Source of the DNA: Leucobacter tardus
GTDB lineage: Bacteria > Actinomycetota > Actinomycetes > Actinomycetales > Microbacteriaceae
Direction of reading: 5' to 3'
Length of the DNA: 64,000 nucleotides
Assembly (NCBI RefSeq): GCF_017583045.1
Contig: NZ_JAGFBF010000005.1
Span: forward strand, 496,001-560,000
Shown: piece after piece, positions 8,055 to 15,565 of the stretch
How the letters are laid out: each line of letters begins with the position of its first letter
Position numbering within the stretch: the stretch's first letter is position 1
Notes under the pieces: model-generated
Told to the model about the DNA's origin: nothing
The model's database searches: none
What the model saw: the letters and a program-made list of their open reading frames with translations, nothing else
Translations under genes and position numbers: made by a program

Positions 8055-9271
8055 GCGCGCGCACCGTCACCCCGAACGACAAGTCGTTTCCGCTCGGCCT
8101 CGTCGGCCGCGAGATCGACCACCTCGGAGCACCACTCGCCGAGTTCTCCACGCCGATCTTCGTGCTCGAGGCGGACGCCGTGCAGCACAACCTCGACGCG
8201 ATGGCGTCGTGGACCGAGCGACGCGGCCTCGAACTCATGCCGCACGGCAAGACGACGATGTCCCCCGTGCTCTGGAACCGTCAACTGGCGGCGGGCGCGA
8301 CCGGCATCACCGTCGCGACCGGATGGCAGGCGGATGTCGCGCTGCGCGCCGGAGTGCCCACCGTGCAGATCGCGAACGCCTGCACCGATGCACACCTCCT
8401 CCTGCGCCTCACCGCGTGGCTCGACGCGCACGCGGATCAGGAACTCGTCTGCTGGGCGGATTCCGTCGCGACGATCGACCTCATGGAGCGCGTCCTGCCG
8501 GCCGAGTCCCGCATCGGGGTGCTGGTCGAGCTCGGCGCGAGCGGCGGCCGCACCGGTGCCCGGGACGAGGGCGACGCCGTGGCGATCGCCGAGCGCGTCG
8601 CCGCTTCCGACCGACTGACACTGCGCGGCGTCGCGGGGTACGAGGGGGCGCTCGCGCACGACCGCTCCCCCGCGGGGCTCGCGTCGGTCGGCGCGTACTG
8701 CGACCGTCTCGCCTCGCTCGTGGACCGGGTACGACCGCTCGTCAGCGGCACCCCCTGGGTGACGGCGGGCGGGAGCGCCTTCTTCGACCTGGTCGCCGAC
8801 AGCTTCTCCGCGGTCCCCGACGTGCGGGCGATCCTGCGCTCCGGCGCCTACCTCGTTCACGACAGCGGGTTCTATCGCGGCATCTCCCCCATCGATCGCT
8901 CCCGCGACACCGGAGACGATACCCCGCTCGTGCCCGCGATGTTCGGGTACGCCCGCGTGGTGTCGATCCCCGAGCCCGGGCTGGCACTGCTCGATGCCGG
9001 GAAGCGCGACATCCCGTTCGACGAGGGGCTTCCCGTCCCGGTCGGCGTCTCGGATGACCTCGGTGGGCACGCCAGGGGCCTCGAGGCGGAGATCACGGCG
9101 CTGAACGACCAGCACACCTTCCTGCGCTGGTCGGGCGCGGCACCGGTCAGGATCGGCGACGTCGTGAAGCTCGGACTCTCGCACCCCTGCACCGCGTTCG
9201 ACAAGTGGCGGCTCGTGCCGATCGTCGACGCTCACGGCGTCGTGACGGAGGCCGTCGAGACGTTCTTCTGA
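8051..9271 (+). CDS. Fold-type III PLP enzyme (D-threonine aldolase/D-serine dehydratase-like), probable aminosugar-acid deaminase
   Basis: A 406-residue protein with the alanine-racemase-like N-terminal barrel (PLP Lys67 in MPHGKTT) and the C-terminal metal-dependent D-serine dehydratase-like domain (LSHPCTAFDKW; His378 and Cys380 as metal ligands). Such enzymes eliminate ammonia from, or cleave, D-configured beta-hydroxy amino acids. Next to KDG kinase and KDPG aldolase, the expected substrate is 2-amino-2-deoxy-D-gluconate, giving 2-keto-3-deoxygluconate and ammonia. ATG 8051 overlaps the aldolase stop (ATGA). D-threonine aldolase or D-serine dehydratase activity cannot be excluded from sequence. 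Confidence 0.82.
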   Translation: MSARTVTPNDKSFPLGLVGREIDHLGAPLAEFSTPIFVLEADAVQHNLDAMASWTERRGLELMPHGKTTMSPVLWNRQLAAGATGITVATGWQADVALRAGVPTVQIANACTDAHLLLRLTAWLDAHADQELVCWADSVATIDLMERVLPAESRIGVLVELGASGGRTGARDEGDAVAIAERVAASDRLTLRGVAGYEGALAHDRSPAGLASVGAYCDRLASLVDRVRPLVSGTPWVTAGGSAFFDLVADSFSAVPDVRAILRSGAYLVHDSGFYRGISPIDRSRDTGDDTPLVPAMFGYARVVSIPEPGLALLDAGKRDIPFDEGLPVPVGVSDDLGGHARGLEAEITALNDQHTFLRWSGAAPVRIGDVVKLGLSHPCTAFDKWRLVPIVDAHGVVTEAVETFF

Positions 9272-9294
9272 GCGCGGGTCCGATGACGGCGCGT

Positions 9295-10014
9295 CTAGCC
9301 GCGTCGCACCTCGTCCAAGTAGCCGTAGACCGTCACACGGGACACCCCGAGTCGCGCCGATACCTTGTCGGCAGCCCGCTTGATGTGAAACGCACCGCGT
9401 GCTTCCAGCAGGCGCAGCACCTCTATGCGATCGGCCTTGCTCATGCCGGGAGCCGGTTTGCCGACCATGGCGATCGCCTCGGAGATCATGTCGTCGAGCA
9501 CGCTGGAGACATCGGGACCGACCAGTTCGTGCGGCACCGCGCTCACGGATGACTCCACCCCGGGAAGGAGCGTCGAGATCGCGTTCGCCGCGGTCTGCAT
9601 CGGAGTCAGGTCGAGGTTGATGCAGAAGGCGGCGATGATGCGCCCCTCGGGATTGCGGTAGTAGACCGACGAGCTGATGAGTTCGCGTCCATCCGAGGTG
9701 CGCCCGCGGTATCCGAAAGCGTTGTGATCGGCTTCGGGGTCGCGCAGCACTTCGACGCCGAGGTTCGTCGATGGACCGCCGACGCTTCTGCCGCTGACGT
9801 GACCGTTCACGATCGCGTGGACGGAGTGATCGAGGTCGCCGGCACTCAGGTCGTGCAGCACGATCTCGCAGTGATCGCCGACGACCCCGGCGATCGCGTG
9901 CATCACGGGCTCGAGGGTGCGACGGGCCTCATCGATGTCGGCGAAGGTGGTGTCGCTGTCGGGCATCAGGCTGGTCACGGGCACTCCGATCTCTGTGTCC
10001 GTCCATTCTGCCAT
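9295..10014 (-). CDS. YheO/DauR-like transcriptional regulator (PAS-type sensor plus HTH)
   Basis: A 239-residue regulator. The N-terminal two thirds form a YheO-like PAS domain (CEIVLHDLS, VYYRNPEGRIIAAFCINLDLT) that binds a small ligand. The C-terminus carries an HTH of the HTH_22 type (FHIKRAADKVSARLGVSRVT). Pseudomonas DauR, a relative, controls D-amino-acid catabolism, which suits a cluster acting on D-configured amino acids. ATG 10014 is taken because the conserved 28-bp motif lies 17 bp upstream; ATG 9966 is an alternative, and neither has a clear Shine-Dalgarno sequence. It points towards the PLP gene and away from the transporter. Confidence 0.82.
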   Translation of the reverse strand: MAEWTDTEIGVPVTSLMPDSDTTFADIDEARRTLEPVMHAIAGVVGDHCEIVLHDLSAGDLDHSVHAIVNGHVSGRSVGGPSTNLGVEVLRDPEADHNAFGYRGRTSDGRELISSSVYYRNPEGRIIAAFCINLDLTPMQTAANAISTLLPGVESSVSAVPHELVGPDVSSVLDDMISEAIAMVGKPAPGMSKADRIEVLRLLEARGAFHIKRAADKVSARLGVSRVTVYGYLDEVRRG

Positions 10015-10030
10015 GGCACGCGACACCAGT

Positions 10031-10058
10031 TTCCATAATTTCTGCCAAGCACGTAGAA
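10031..10058. promoter_or_regulatory. Candidate operator between regulator and MFS transporter
   Basis: An AT-rich element with TTTC/GAAA half-sites around a CCAAGCAC core. It matches the element at 6427-6454 at 20 of 28 positions and sits between the divergent regulator and transporter genes, so one bound protein could control both directions. Confidence 0.55.
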
Positions 10059-10164
10059 ACCCTGTCAATCTCATGCTACTTTTTCTCTGAACCGGTCGCT
10101 GCCGACCGGGACACACCCCTGAGTCAGTTCGGCCGCGCCGCAGCGGTCACCCGAGGAGGCCCCG

Positions 10165-10218
10165 GTGAACACCACACGAACACGCGTCGAGGTTCGGCGA
10201 GCGGAGATCCGCGCATGA
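10165..10218 (+). CDS. Possible 17-residue leader peptide coupled to the MFS gene
   Basis: A GTG at 10165 follows a strong GAGGAGG and opens a 17-codon frame with five arginines (MNTTRTRVEVRRAEIRA). Its stop overlaps the MFS start as ATGA. The frame differs from that of the transporter, so it is not an N-terminal extension. It may only improve translation of the transporter by coupling. There is no homology support. Confidence 0.3.
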   Translation: MNTTRTRVEVRRAEIRA

Positions 10219-11561
10219 GCGCGCCGCAGTCGACGGGCAAGCGTACCCCGCTCACGAAGCAGCAGAAGCGCGCGGTCGCCGGAGGCTCGATCGGCACGCT
10301 CATGGAGTACTTCGACTACTACCTCTACGGCCTCGCCGCCGCGGCGGTCTTCCCCGCCATCTTCTTCGCCTCGAACGACCCGTTCCTCGCGCAGATCTAC
10401 TCGTTCGGCACATTCGCCGTCGGGTTCTTCTTCCGCCCGCTCGGCGGCATCGTGTTCGGGTACATCGGCGATCGGATGGGACGCAAACCTGCGCTCCTCA
10501 TCACGGTGATCGGGATGGGCCTCACCACCGCGGCCATCGGCCTGATCCCGCCCGAGGCGATGATCGGCGCGACCGCCCCGATCCTGCTCATCGTGCTGCG
10601 CTCGTTCCAGGGCCTGTTCGTCGGCGGCGAGATGGGCGGCGCCGCCACGATCGTCGTCGAGCACGCACCGCCGAAGCGACGCGGACTCTTCGGCGCATTC
10701 CTCATCTCCGGAGCGGGAATCGCGAACCTCGCATCCGCGGGTGCCATGTCGGCGCTCGGCGCCGGACCCGAGTCCTTCTTCATGACGTGGGGGTGGCGCA
10801 TCCCGTTCTGGTTCGCGCTCGTCCTCGCCATCATCGCGATTCTGCTGCGGAGCAAGCTCGAGGAGTCCGACGAGTTCAAGTCGCACACGAAGACCCTGCA
10901 GGTGCAGGGCGTCAAGCCGAAATCACCGCTCGTCGAGGTGTTCCGCCACCCGAAGAACACGATCCTCGGAATCCTGATCGGCCTCCCCCAGTCGATCGCC
11001 GGGTACATCGTGCTCACCTACGGCCTCGCCTTCATCGTCTCGTCAGGCACTGCGGCACAGGTCGGGTTCATCGGCACCATGATCGTCGGATTCCTGCAGA
11101 TCTTCGTCGCTCCCGCCTACGGCGCACTCTCCGACAAACTTGGGCGTCGAACGGTCTACATCGCAGGCTGCATCGGCTTCGCGATTCTGATCTGGCCGAC
11201 GTTCCTGCTCTACGAGACCCACAACCAGTGGCTCATCTGGCTCGGCATGATCATCGGCTTCGTGATCCCCGGCGTCGCGATGCAGGGGACGCTCCACACG
11301 ATGCTCACGGAAATGTTCGATGTCGAGCAGCGCATCACCGGCGTGAACATCGGCTACCAGCTCTCGAACACCCTCGGCGGCGGTCTGGCGCCGCTCATCG
11401 CGACGGCGCTGGTCGGCTGGGCGAGCGGATCCTTCTGGCCCGTCGCCGTGTACGCCGGCGTGATCTGCCTCATCGGCGCGGTGACCACCGCGGCGGCGAC
11501 GATCCGCCCGGCCACCGAAGACGCGGGCCGCATCCACGAACTGAAGCTGGACAGCAAGTGA
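10215..11561 (+). CDS. MFS transporter, metabolite:H+ symporter (MHS) family
   Basis: A 448-residue, 12-helix major facilitator of the shikimate/proline/KgtP-like MHS family. It shows the family opening (GSIGTLMEYFDYYLYGLAAA, residues 29-48) and the loop 2-3 motif GYIGDRMGRKPAL. MHS members import organic acids and zwitterions with protons, which fits an acidic N-acylated amino sugar acid as cargo. The stop overlaps the GTG start of the deacylase gene (GTGA), tying uptake to the first catabolic step. It is transcribed divergently from the YheO-like regulator. The substrate assignment is inferred from context. Confidence 0.88.
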   Translation: MSAPQSTGKRTPLTKQQKRAVAGGSIGTLMEYFDYYLYGLAAAAVFPAIFFASNDPFLAQIYSFGTFAVGFFFRPLGGIVFGYIGDRMGRKPALLITVIGMGLTTAAIGLIPPEAMIGATAPILLIVLRSFQGLFVGGEMGGAATIVVEHAPPKRRGLFGAFLISGAGIANLASAGAMSALGAGPESFFMTWGWRIPFWFALVLAIIAILLRSKLEESDEFKSHTKTLQVQGVKPKSPLVEVFRHPKNTILGILIGLPQSIAGYIVLTYGLAFIVSSGTAAQVGFIGTMIVGFLQIFVAPAYGALSDKLGRRTVYIAGCIGFAILIWPTFLLYETHNQWLIWLGMIIGFVIPGVAMQGTLHTMLTEMFDVEQRITGVNIGYQLSNTLGGGLAPLIATALVGWASGSFWPVAVYAGVICLIGAVTTAAATIRPATEDAGRIHELKLDSK

Positions 11562-13153
11562 CGCGGGTCCTCATCAGCGGTGGGCTCGTCGTCGACGGCG
11601 AGTCCGCCGCCCCCGTGCGGGCCGATGTCCTCATCGAGGGCGACCGGATCGTCGCGGTCTCCGTGCAGCATCTGACCGTGGGCCCCGACGACACGGTCAT
11701 CGACGCCACCGATCGATTGGTGCTGCCGGGGTTCATCGACGCCCACGCGCACGCAGAGGGTGCCGTGTTCGATCCCGAGGTGCAGCTCGCACTGTTGCGG
11801 CAGGGCATCACCACCGTGATCGGCGGCCAGGACGGCGTCTCGTACGCCCCCGGCGACGGCCGCTACGCCTCCGAGTACTTCGCGGCGATCAACGGCCCGC
11901 ATCCGACGTACCGCGGAAGTCGCGTCGCCGACCTGCTGCGCACGTACGACGGCGAGATCCCCCTCGGCGTCGCCTACGTGGTCCCCGCCGGAACCGTCCG
12001 CCACGAGGTGATGGGAGCCGATCAGCGGCAGGCGACGCCCGATGAGCGCGCGCGAATGGTCACCCTGGTCCGCGAGGCGCTCGACGACGGCGCGGTCGGG
12101 CTCTCCACGGGCCTCGACTACGTGCCCGGCATCTTCGCCGATGCCGATGAGATCGCAGCGCTCTGCGCGCCCCTGGCGGACGCGGGACTCCCCTACGTCA
12201 CCCACATGCGCGGCGGGTACGAGGACAACGCCGAATTCGGTGTCGACGAGGTCGCGCGCATCGGTCGTGCAGCCGGGGTGCCGGTGCACATCTCCCACTT
12301 CCACACCCCTGCGGACGAGGCATGGCGCCTCATGGACCGGCTCGCGGCGGAGGGTGTGAGCGCCACCTTCGACGCGTACCCCTACACCCGCGGCTCCTCG
12401 ATCCTCGGCATGACGATGCTTCCGCCCGAGATGAACGCCGCTCCGGTCGCCGAGACCGTCGCCGCACTCGGGGACCCCGACGTACGGGAGCATCTGCGTC
12501 GCGACTGGTTCCCCCGCGTTGCGCGCAACCCGAGCCTCGGGCCGGAGTGGCCCGACCTCGTCACGCTCGCGCACACGGCCGCCGAGGACTGGGCATGGGC
12601 CCACGGCCGCACCCTCGCCGAGATCGGCGACGCTCGCGGCACCGATCCCATCGACGCCGCACTCGACGTCCTCGCCGCCGCACGCCTGAACGCGAACGTC
12701 GTCATGGCGGTGCGCAATCAGCGCCCCGTCGCCGATCTCGGACGCCTGATCGCGCACCCAGCGCACATCGGCGGATCCGACGGGATCTTCATCGGCGCGC
12801 ATCCGCATCCGCGGGCCAGGGGCACCTTCGCGACGTACCTCGCGACCTACGTCAGGGACCACGCCTACCTCGACTGGGCCGAAGCCGTCAGCCACCTCTC
12901 CACGCGCCCGGCGGACCGGTTCCAGCTGGGCGCTCGCGGTAGACTCCGACCCGGCAGCATCGCCGACATTGCGATCGTGGACCCCGAGCGCGTGCGCGAC
13001 ACCGCGACCTACGCGGAGCCGACGGAACTCGCCGTGGGCATCGATGACGTGCTCGTCGCCGGCCGCCCGGTGCTCATGAACGGACGGCTCACCGGAGCGC
13101 GACCGGGCGGCGGGATCCGAGCGGACGCGAGCCACCGGCGATCCCTGAACTGA
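11558..13153 (+). CDS. N-acyl-D-amino-acid deacylase-family amidohydrolase
   Basis: A 531-residue amidohydrolase of the D-aminoacylase family. It has metal-ligand DAHAH (His63, His65), THMRGG and ISHFH with the later metal His residues, and the GSDG segment carrying the catalytic Asp. The loop that holds a zinc-ligand Cys in classical D-aminoacylases (NCGFS) reads QDGVS here, so the metal site differs. Predicted role: removal of the N-acetyl group from a D-amino-acid-like substrate, most likely N-acetyl-D-glucosaminate given the neighbours. GTG 11558 overlaps the transporter stop by 4 bp. The same frame is open upstream inside the MFS gene, but that part has no family similarity. Confidence 0.87.
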   Translation: MTRVLISGGLVVDGESAAPVRADVLIEGDRIVAVSVQHLTVGPDDTVIDATDRLVLPGFIDAHAHAEGAVFDPEVQLALLRQGITTVIGGQDGVSYAPGDGRYASEYFAAINGPHPTYRGSRVADLLRTYDGEIPLGVAYVVPAGTVRHEVMGADQRQATPDERARMVTLVREALDDGAVGLSTGLDYVPGIFADADEIAALCAPLADAGLPYVTHMRGGYEDNAEFGVDEVARIGRAAGVPVHISHFHTPADEAWRLMDRLAAEGVSATFDAYPYTRGSSILGMTMLPPEMNAAPVAETVAALGDPDVREHLRRDWFPRVARNPSLGPEWPDLVTLAHTAAEDWAWAHGRTLAEIGDARGTDPIDAALDVLAAARLNANVVMAVRNQRPVADLGRLIAHPAHIGGSDGIFIGAHPHPRARGTFATYLATYVRDHAYLDWAEAVSHLSTRPADRFQLGARGRLRPGSIADIAIVDPERVRDTATYAEPTELAVGIDDVLVAGRPVLMNGRLTGARPGGGIRADASHRRSLN

Positions 13154-13196
13154 CGTGAACGACCATCACCACCACCACCATCGAGAGGGAGAACAC

Positions 13197-13583
13197 ATGA
13201 CCCACGTGACCAAGCAAGCCATTCAGACGAGCGACGCGCCCCAGCCGGCCGGCCCCTACAGTCAGGGGATCCTGAGCGGAGACCTGCTCTTCACCGCCGG
13301 TTTCGGCCCGCAGGACCCGCAGACGGGTGAGAAGGCCGACAACGTCGCCGATCAGACCCGTCAGACCCTCCGCAACGTGCAGGCGGTCCTCGCCCAGCAC
13401 GGTGCGACCCTCGACGACGCTCTCAAGGTGACGGTGCACCTGTCGGATCTCGCGAACTTCGACGAGTTCAACACAGCGTACCGCGAGTTCTTCTCGGAGC
13501 CGTACCCGGTGCGCACGACCGTCGGGTCGCAGCTCGCGAACATCCTGGTCGAGATCGACCTCGTCGCGCGCGTCAGCGCATAA
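13197..13583 (+). CDS. ridA: RidA-family enamine/imine deaminase
   Basis: A 128-residue RidA (YjgF/YER057c/UK114) protein with AGPYSQGI, LFTAGFGPQDP and the catalytic-Arg loop PVRTTVGSQL. RidA hydrolyses reactive 2-aminoacrylate-type enamines and imines released by PLP dehydratases, so it is a natural partner of the PLP enzyme in this cluster. ATG 13197 has GAGAGGGAG upstream and gives the normal family length. The same frame stays open back to GTG 13155 and would add MND, six histidines and REGEH; no ribosome-binding site precedes that GTG. It ends at a strong terminator shared with the convergent DUF1304 gene. Confidence 0.92.
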   Translation: MTHVTKQAIQTSDAPQPAGPYSQGILSGDLLFTAGFGPQDPQTGEKADNVADQTRQTLRNVQAVLAQHGATLDDALKVTVHLSDLANFDEFNTAYREFFSEPYPVRTTVGSQLANILVEIDLVARVSA

Positions 13584-13602
13584 GCCGAGGAATTCCGGCG
13601 AC

Positions 13603-13645
13603 CGAGCGCCCGGGTGATCCGCTGCACGCGGACCCCGGGCGCTCG
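13603..13645. terminator. Bidirectional terminator hairpin after ridA
   Basis: Perfect 12-bp arms (CGAGCGCCCGGG / CCCGGGCGCTCG) enclose a 19-nt loop between the convergent ridA and DUF1304 genes. It closes the sugar-acid cluster on the plus strand and probably serves the minus-strand pair too. Confidence 0.75.
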
Positions 13646-13652
13646 CGTACGA

Positions 13653-14039
13653 TCAGACGGCGATGCCGATCACGAGGGCGATGATCCCGAGCGCGGGAAC
13701 GACCCCTTGCTTCAACGCCGCACCGCGCTTCTCGGGGCTCGACAGCAGCAGGACGAGGCTCGCGGCGACCATCGACCCCGCGCCGACGAACACGAGCGCG
13801 GCGCCCACGGGAGCACTCCCGACGGCGAATGCGATGATCCCGACGAAGACCGTCACCGCGAGGAACAGGTTGTAGAACCCCTGGTTGAACGCCAGCTCGC
13901 GCGTGGCCTCGGCCTCGCTCTCGGAGGTGCCGAACGTCGCGCGGCCGCGCGGCGAGGTCCAGGCGAACGACTCGAGGAAGAAGATGTAGACGTGCACCAG
14001 GGCGGCAAGCCCCGTGAGCACCAGTCCGGCGATGATCAT
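13653..14039 (-). CDS. DUF1304 membrane protein
   Basis: A 128-residue protein with four predicted membrane helices and the DUF1304 features LAALVHVYIFFLESFAW and AFNQGFYNLFLA. The family function is unknown. ATG 14039 gives the usual family length. An upstream GTG at 14102 overlaps the amine-oxidase stop (GTGA) and would add 21 polar residues that do not look like family sequence, though coupling from that codon is possible. It follows the amine oxidase in the same direction. Confidence 0.8.
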   Translation of the reverse strand: MIIAGLVLTGLAALVHVYIFFLESFAWTSPRGRATFGTSESEAEATRELAFNQGFYNLFLAVTVFVGIIAFAVGSAPVGAALVFVGAGSMVAASLVLLLSSPEKRGAALKQGVVPALGIIALVIGIAV

Positions 14040-14098
14040 GAGCCCAGCATAGGCGTCCTTCCCCCGACGGATCCGGAGCCCAGAGTCGGATCGCTCGC

Positions 14099-15448
14099 TC
14101 ACTCCCAGAGCTCGGCGACGCGCACCGCCCGGCCGAGCACCCGTTCAGCGACCCGGTGCCCCGAGCAGAGCGCCCCGGTGACGGTGGCGGGGTCCTCCGC
14201 CCAGGTCGCCTCACCCGCGAGGTGCAGGGCGCCGGCGCCCAGCGGTTCCGCGAGGGTCTCGCGATCCTCCGTGCGCGCGCCGACGGACTTGTAGGCATAG
14301 GATCCCCGTGCGAACGGATCGTCCTGCCAGCGAGTGACGGTGATCGCGTCCGGATCCTCGACCGCGTCCCCGTAGATCTCGCGCAGCGCCTCCAGCACGG
14401 ACTCCTGGAGTTGCGCATCCGACCAGTCCCGAGTGGCGATGGCGCACGGCCCGGCCGCGAAGGTGAGCAGCGTCGGCGCGCCGTGCACCTCGGTGAGGTC
14501 GTACCAGGAGTGCCACCAGTCCGCCGCCGGCCCCTGGCGCCGGATCACCGAGACGTCACGGTCCCAGAACCGGCTGGGGAACTGCAGGAAGATCTTCTCG
14601 AACGCGTTCATCTCGAGACCCGCCAGTGCCGCGGCGTGCGTCTCGGGCAGCGGAGGCGCGAGAACGAAACCGTCCGATCGGAGCACGCCGACCGGCACGG
14701 TCGCGATCGCGCGCGCTGCCGAGACGTCGCCGTCATCGGTGTGCGCGATGACCCCGTCGGCGCCCCAGTCCACGCGTCGCACCGCGCGCGCGAGCCGGAC
14801 ATCGAGGCCCTTCACGAGGTGCTGTGCGAGTGCATCGTAGCCCAGTGGGAACACGACCTCGTCCCCCTCGATCGTGTCATCGTCGAGTCCGTGCGCGTCC
14901 AGCAGATCGGCGCTCACCCCGTACTGCTCCTCCGATCGATGGCGCACGAACTCGCGCACGCGCTCCGCACGATCCGCACCCCAGGCGAGCTCGCGCAGCG
15001 CCGCGTCCACGGCGTCGGCGTACGAGGCGCCATGCGCCGACGCGGCGATCGTTCTCGCGAGGACCACGTCGAACGACTGCACATCCGTGACGAATGCCTT
15101 GGTTGCGGACCTGTTGAGACGTTTGCCGCCCGGTCCGAAGTAGACCATCGGCCTGCCTCCCGGCTGGTAGCTTCCGACCGTGAACTCGACCGTCGGCATG
15201 CCGAACGCCTGTGCGGCGTCGGCGAGCGGGTTTCCGTCGACGCCGTGGATCCATGACGCCCCGAGATCCGTCGCCCGGCCGTGGGTGCGCTCCGTGTGGA
15301 CGCGTCCGCCGACGCGATCCCGAGCCTCGAGGACCACCACCCGCTGCCCCGCTCGGGCCAGGAGTCTCGCGGCGGTGAGTCCTGCGACCCCCGCCCCGAT
15401 GACGACGGTGTCGATCCGCTGCTCGTGCTCGTTCCCGGTGCGCGCCAT
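14099..15448 (-). CDS. Flavin-dependent monoamine/polyamine oxidase
   Basis: A 449-residue FAD amine oxidase. The N-terminal dinucleotide-binding motif [16 protein letters not shown] (about 15-30) is followed by [16 protein letters not shown], the substrate-domain segment LGASWIHG and the C-terminal FAD loop [20 protein letters not shown]. It is close in style to bacterial putrescine or plant-type polyamine oxidases, which oxidise primary or secondary amines to aldehydes with release of hydrogen peroxide. ATG 15448. It is divergent from the iron-uptake operon, with about 117 bp between the starts. The substrate is not predictable from sequence. Confidence 0.87.
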   Translation of the reverse strand: MARTGNEHEQRIDTVVIGAGVAGLTAARLLARAGQRVVVLEARDRVGGRVHTERTHGRATDLGASWIHGVDGNPLADAAQAFGMPTVEFTVGSYQPGGRPMVYFGPGGKRLNRSATKAFVTDVQSFDVVLARTIAASAHGASYADAVDAALRELAWGADRAERVREFVRHRSEEQYGVSADLLDAHGLDDDTIEGDEVVFPLGYDALAQHLVKGLDVRLARAVRRVDWGADGVIAHTDDGDVSAARAIATVPVGVLRSDGFVLAPPLPETHAAALAGLEMNAFEKIFLQFPSRFWDRDVSVIRRQGPAADWWHSWYDLTEVHGAPTLLTFAAGPCAIATRDWSDAQLQESVLEALREIYGDAVEDPDAITVTRWQDDPFARGSYAYKSVGARTEDRETLAEPLGAGALHLAGEATWAEDPATVTGALCSGHRVAERVLGRAVRVAELWE

Positions 15449-15489
15449 GCTTCAGCGTACCTCGGTACGCGCGTTCCGGTCGGATCCAC

Positions 15490-15526
15490 TTGAGCTTATC
15501 ATCCGATGTTAGTTAGGCTGCCCTTG
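15490..15526 (+). promoter_or_regulatory. Promoter and IdeR/DtxR-like iron box of the siderophore operon
   Basis: A -10-like TATCAT lies at 15497-15502. A 19-bp element at 15508-15526 has the IdeR/DtxR core TTAGGCT and matches the classical 19-bp consensus at 12 positions. It lies just upstream of a siderophore-uptake operon, exactly where an iron-dependent repressor should bind. Confidence 0.6.
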
Positions 15527-15565
15527 GTCACCGGATCGCCCGGTGCACTCGACGAAAAGGTGACG

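Noticed and set aside
7415-9235. Long open frame on the minus strand opposite the aldolase and PLP genes
   Set aside because: It is an antisense shadow of two well-supported genes in GC-rich DNA; its translation is low-complexity Arg/Gly/Asp/Val with no family motif.
10787-11557. In-frame upstream extension of the deacylase to 788 residues
   Set aside because: The extra 257 residues run through the MFS gene and are Arg/Pro-rich; the GTG at 11558 with GTGA overlap begins exactly where family similarity begins.
13155-13196. Engineered His-tag or vector sequence before ridA
   Set aside because: The run is part of continuous chromosomal sequence between two operon genes, has no cloning-site or protease-site context, and ridA has its own ribosome-binding site downstream.
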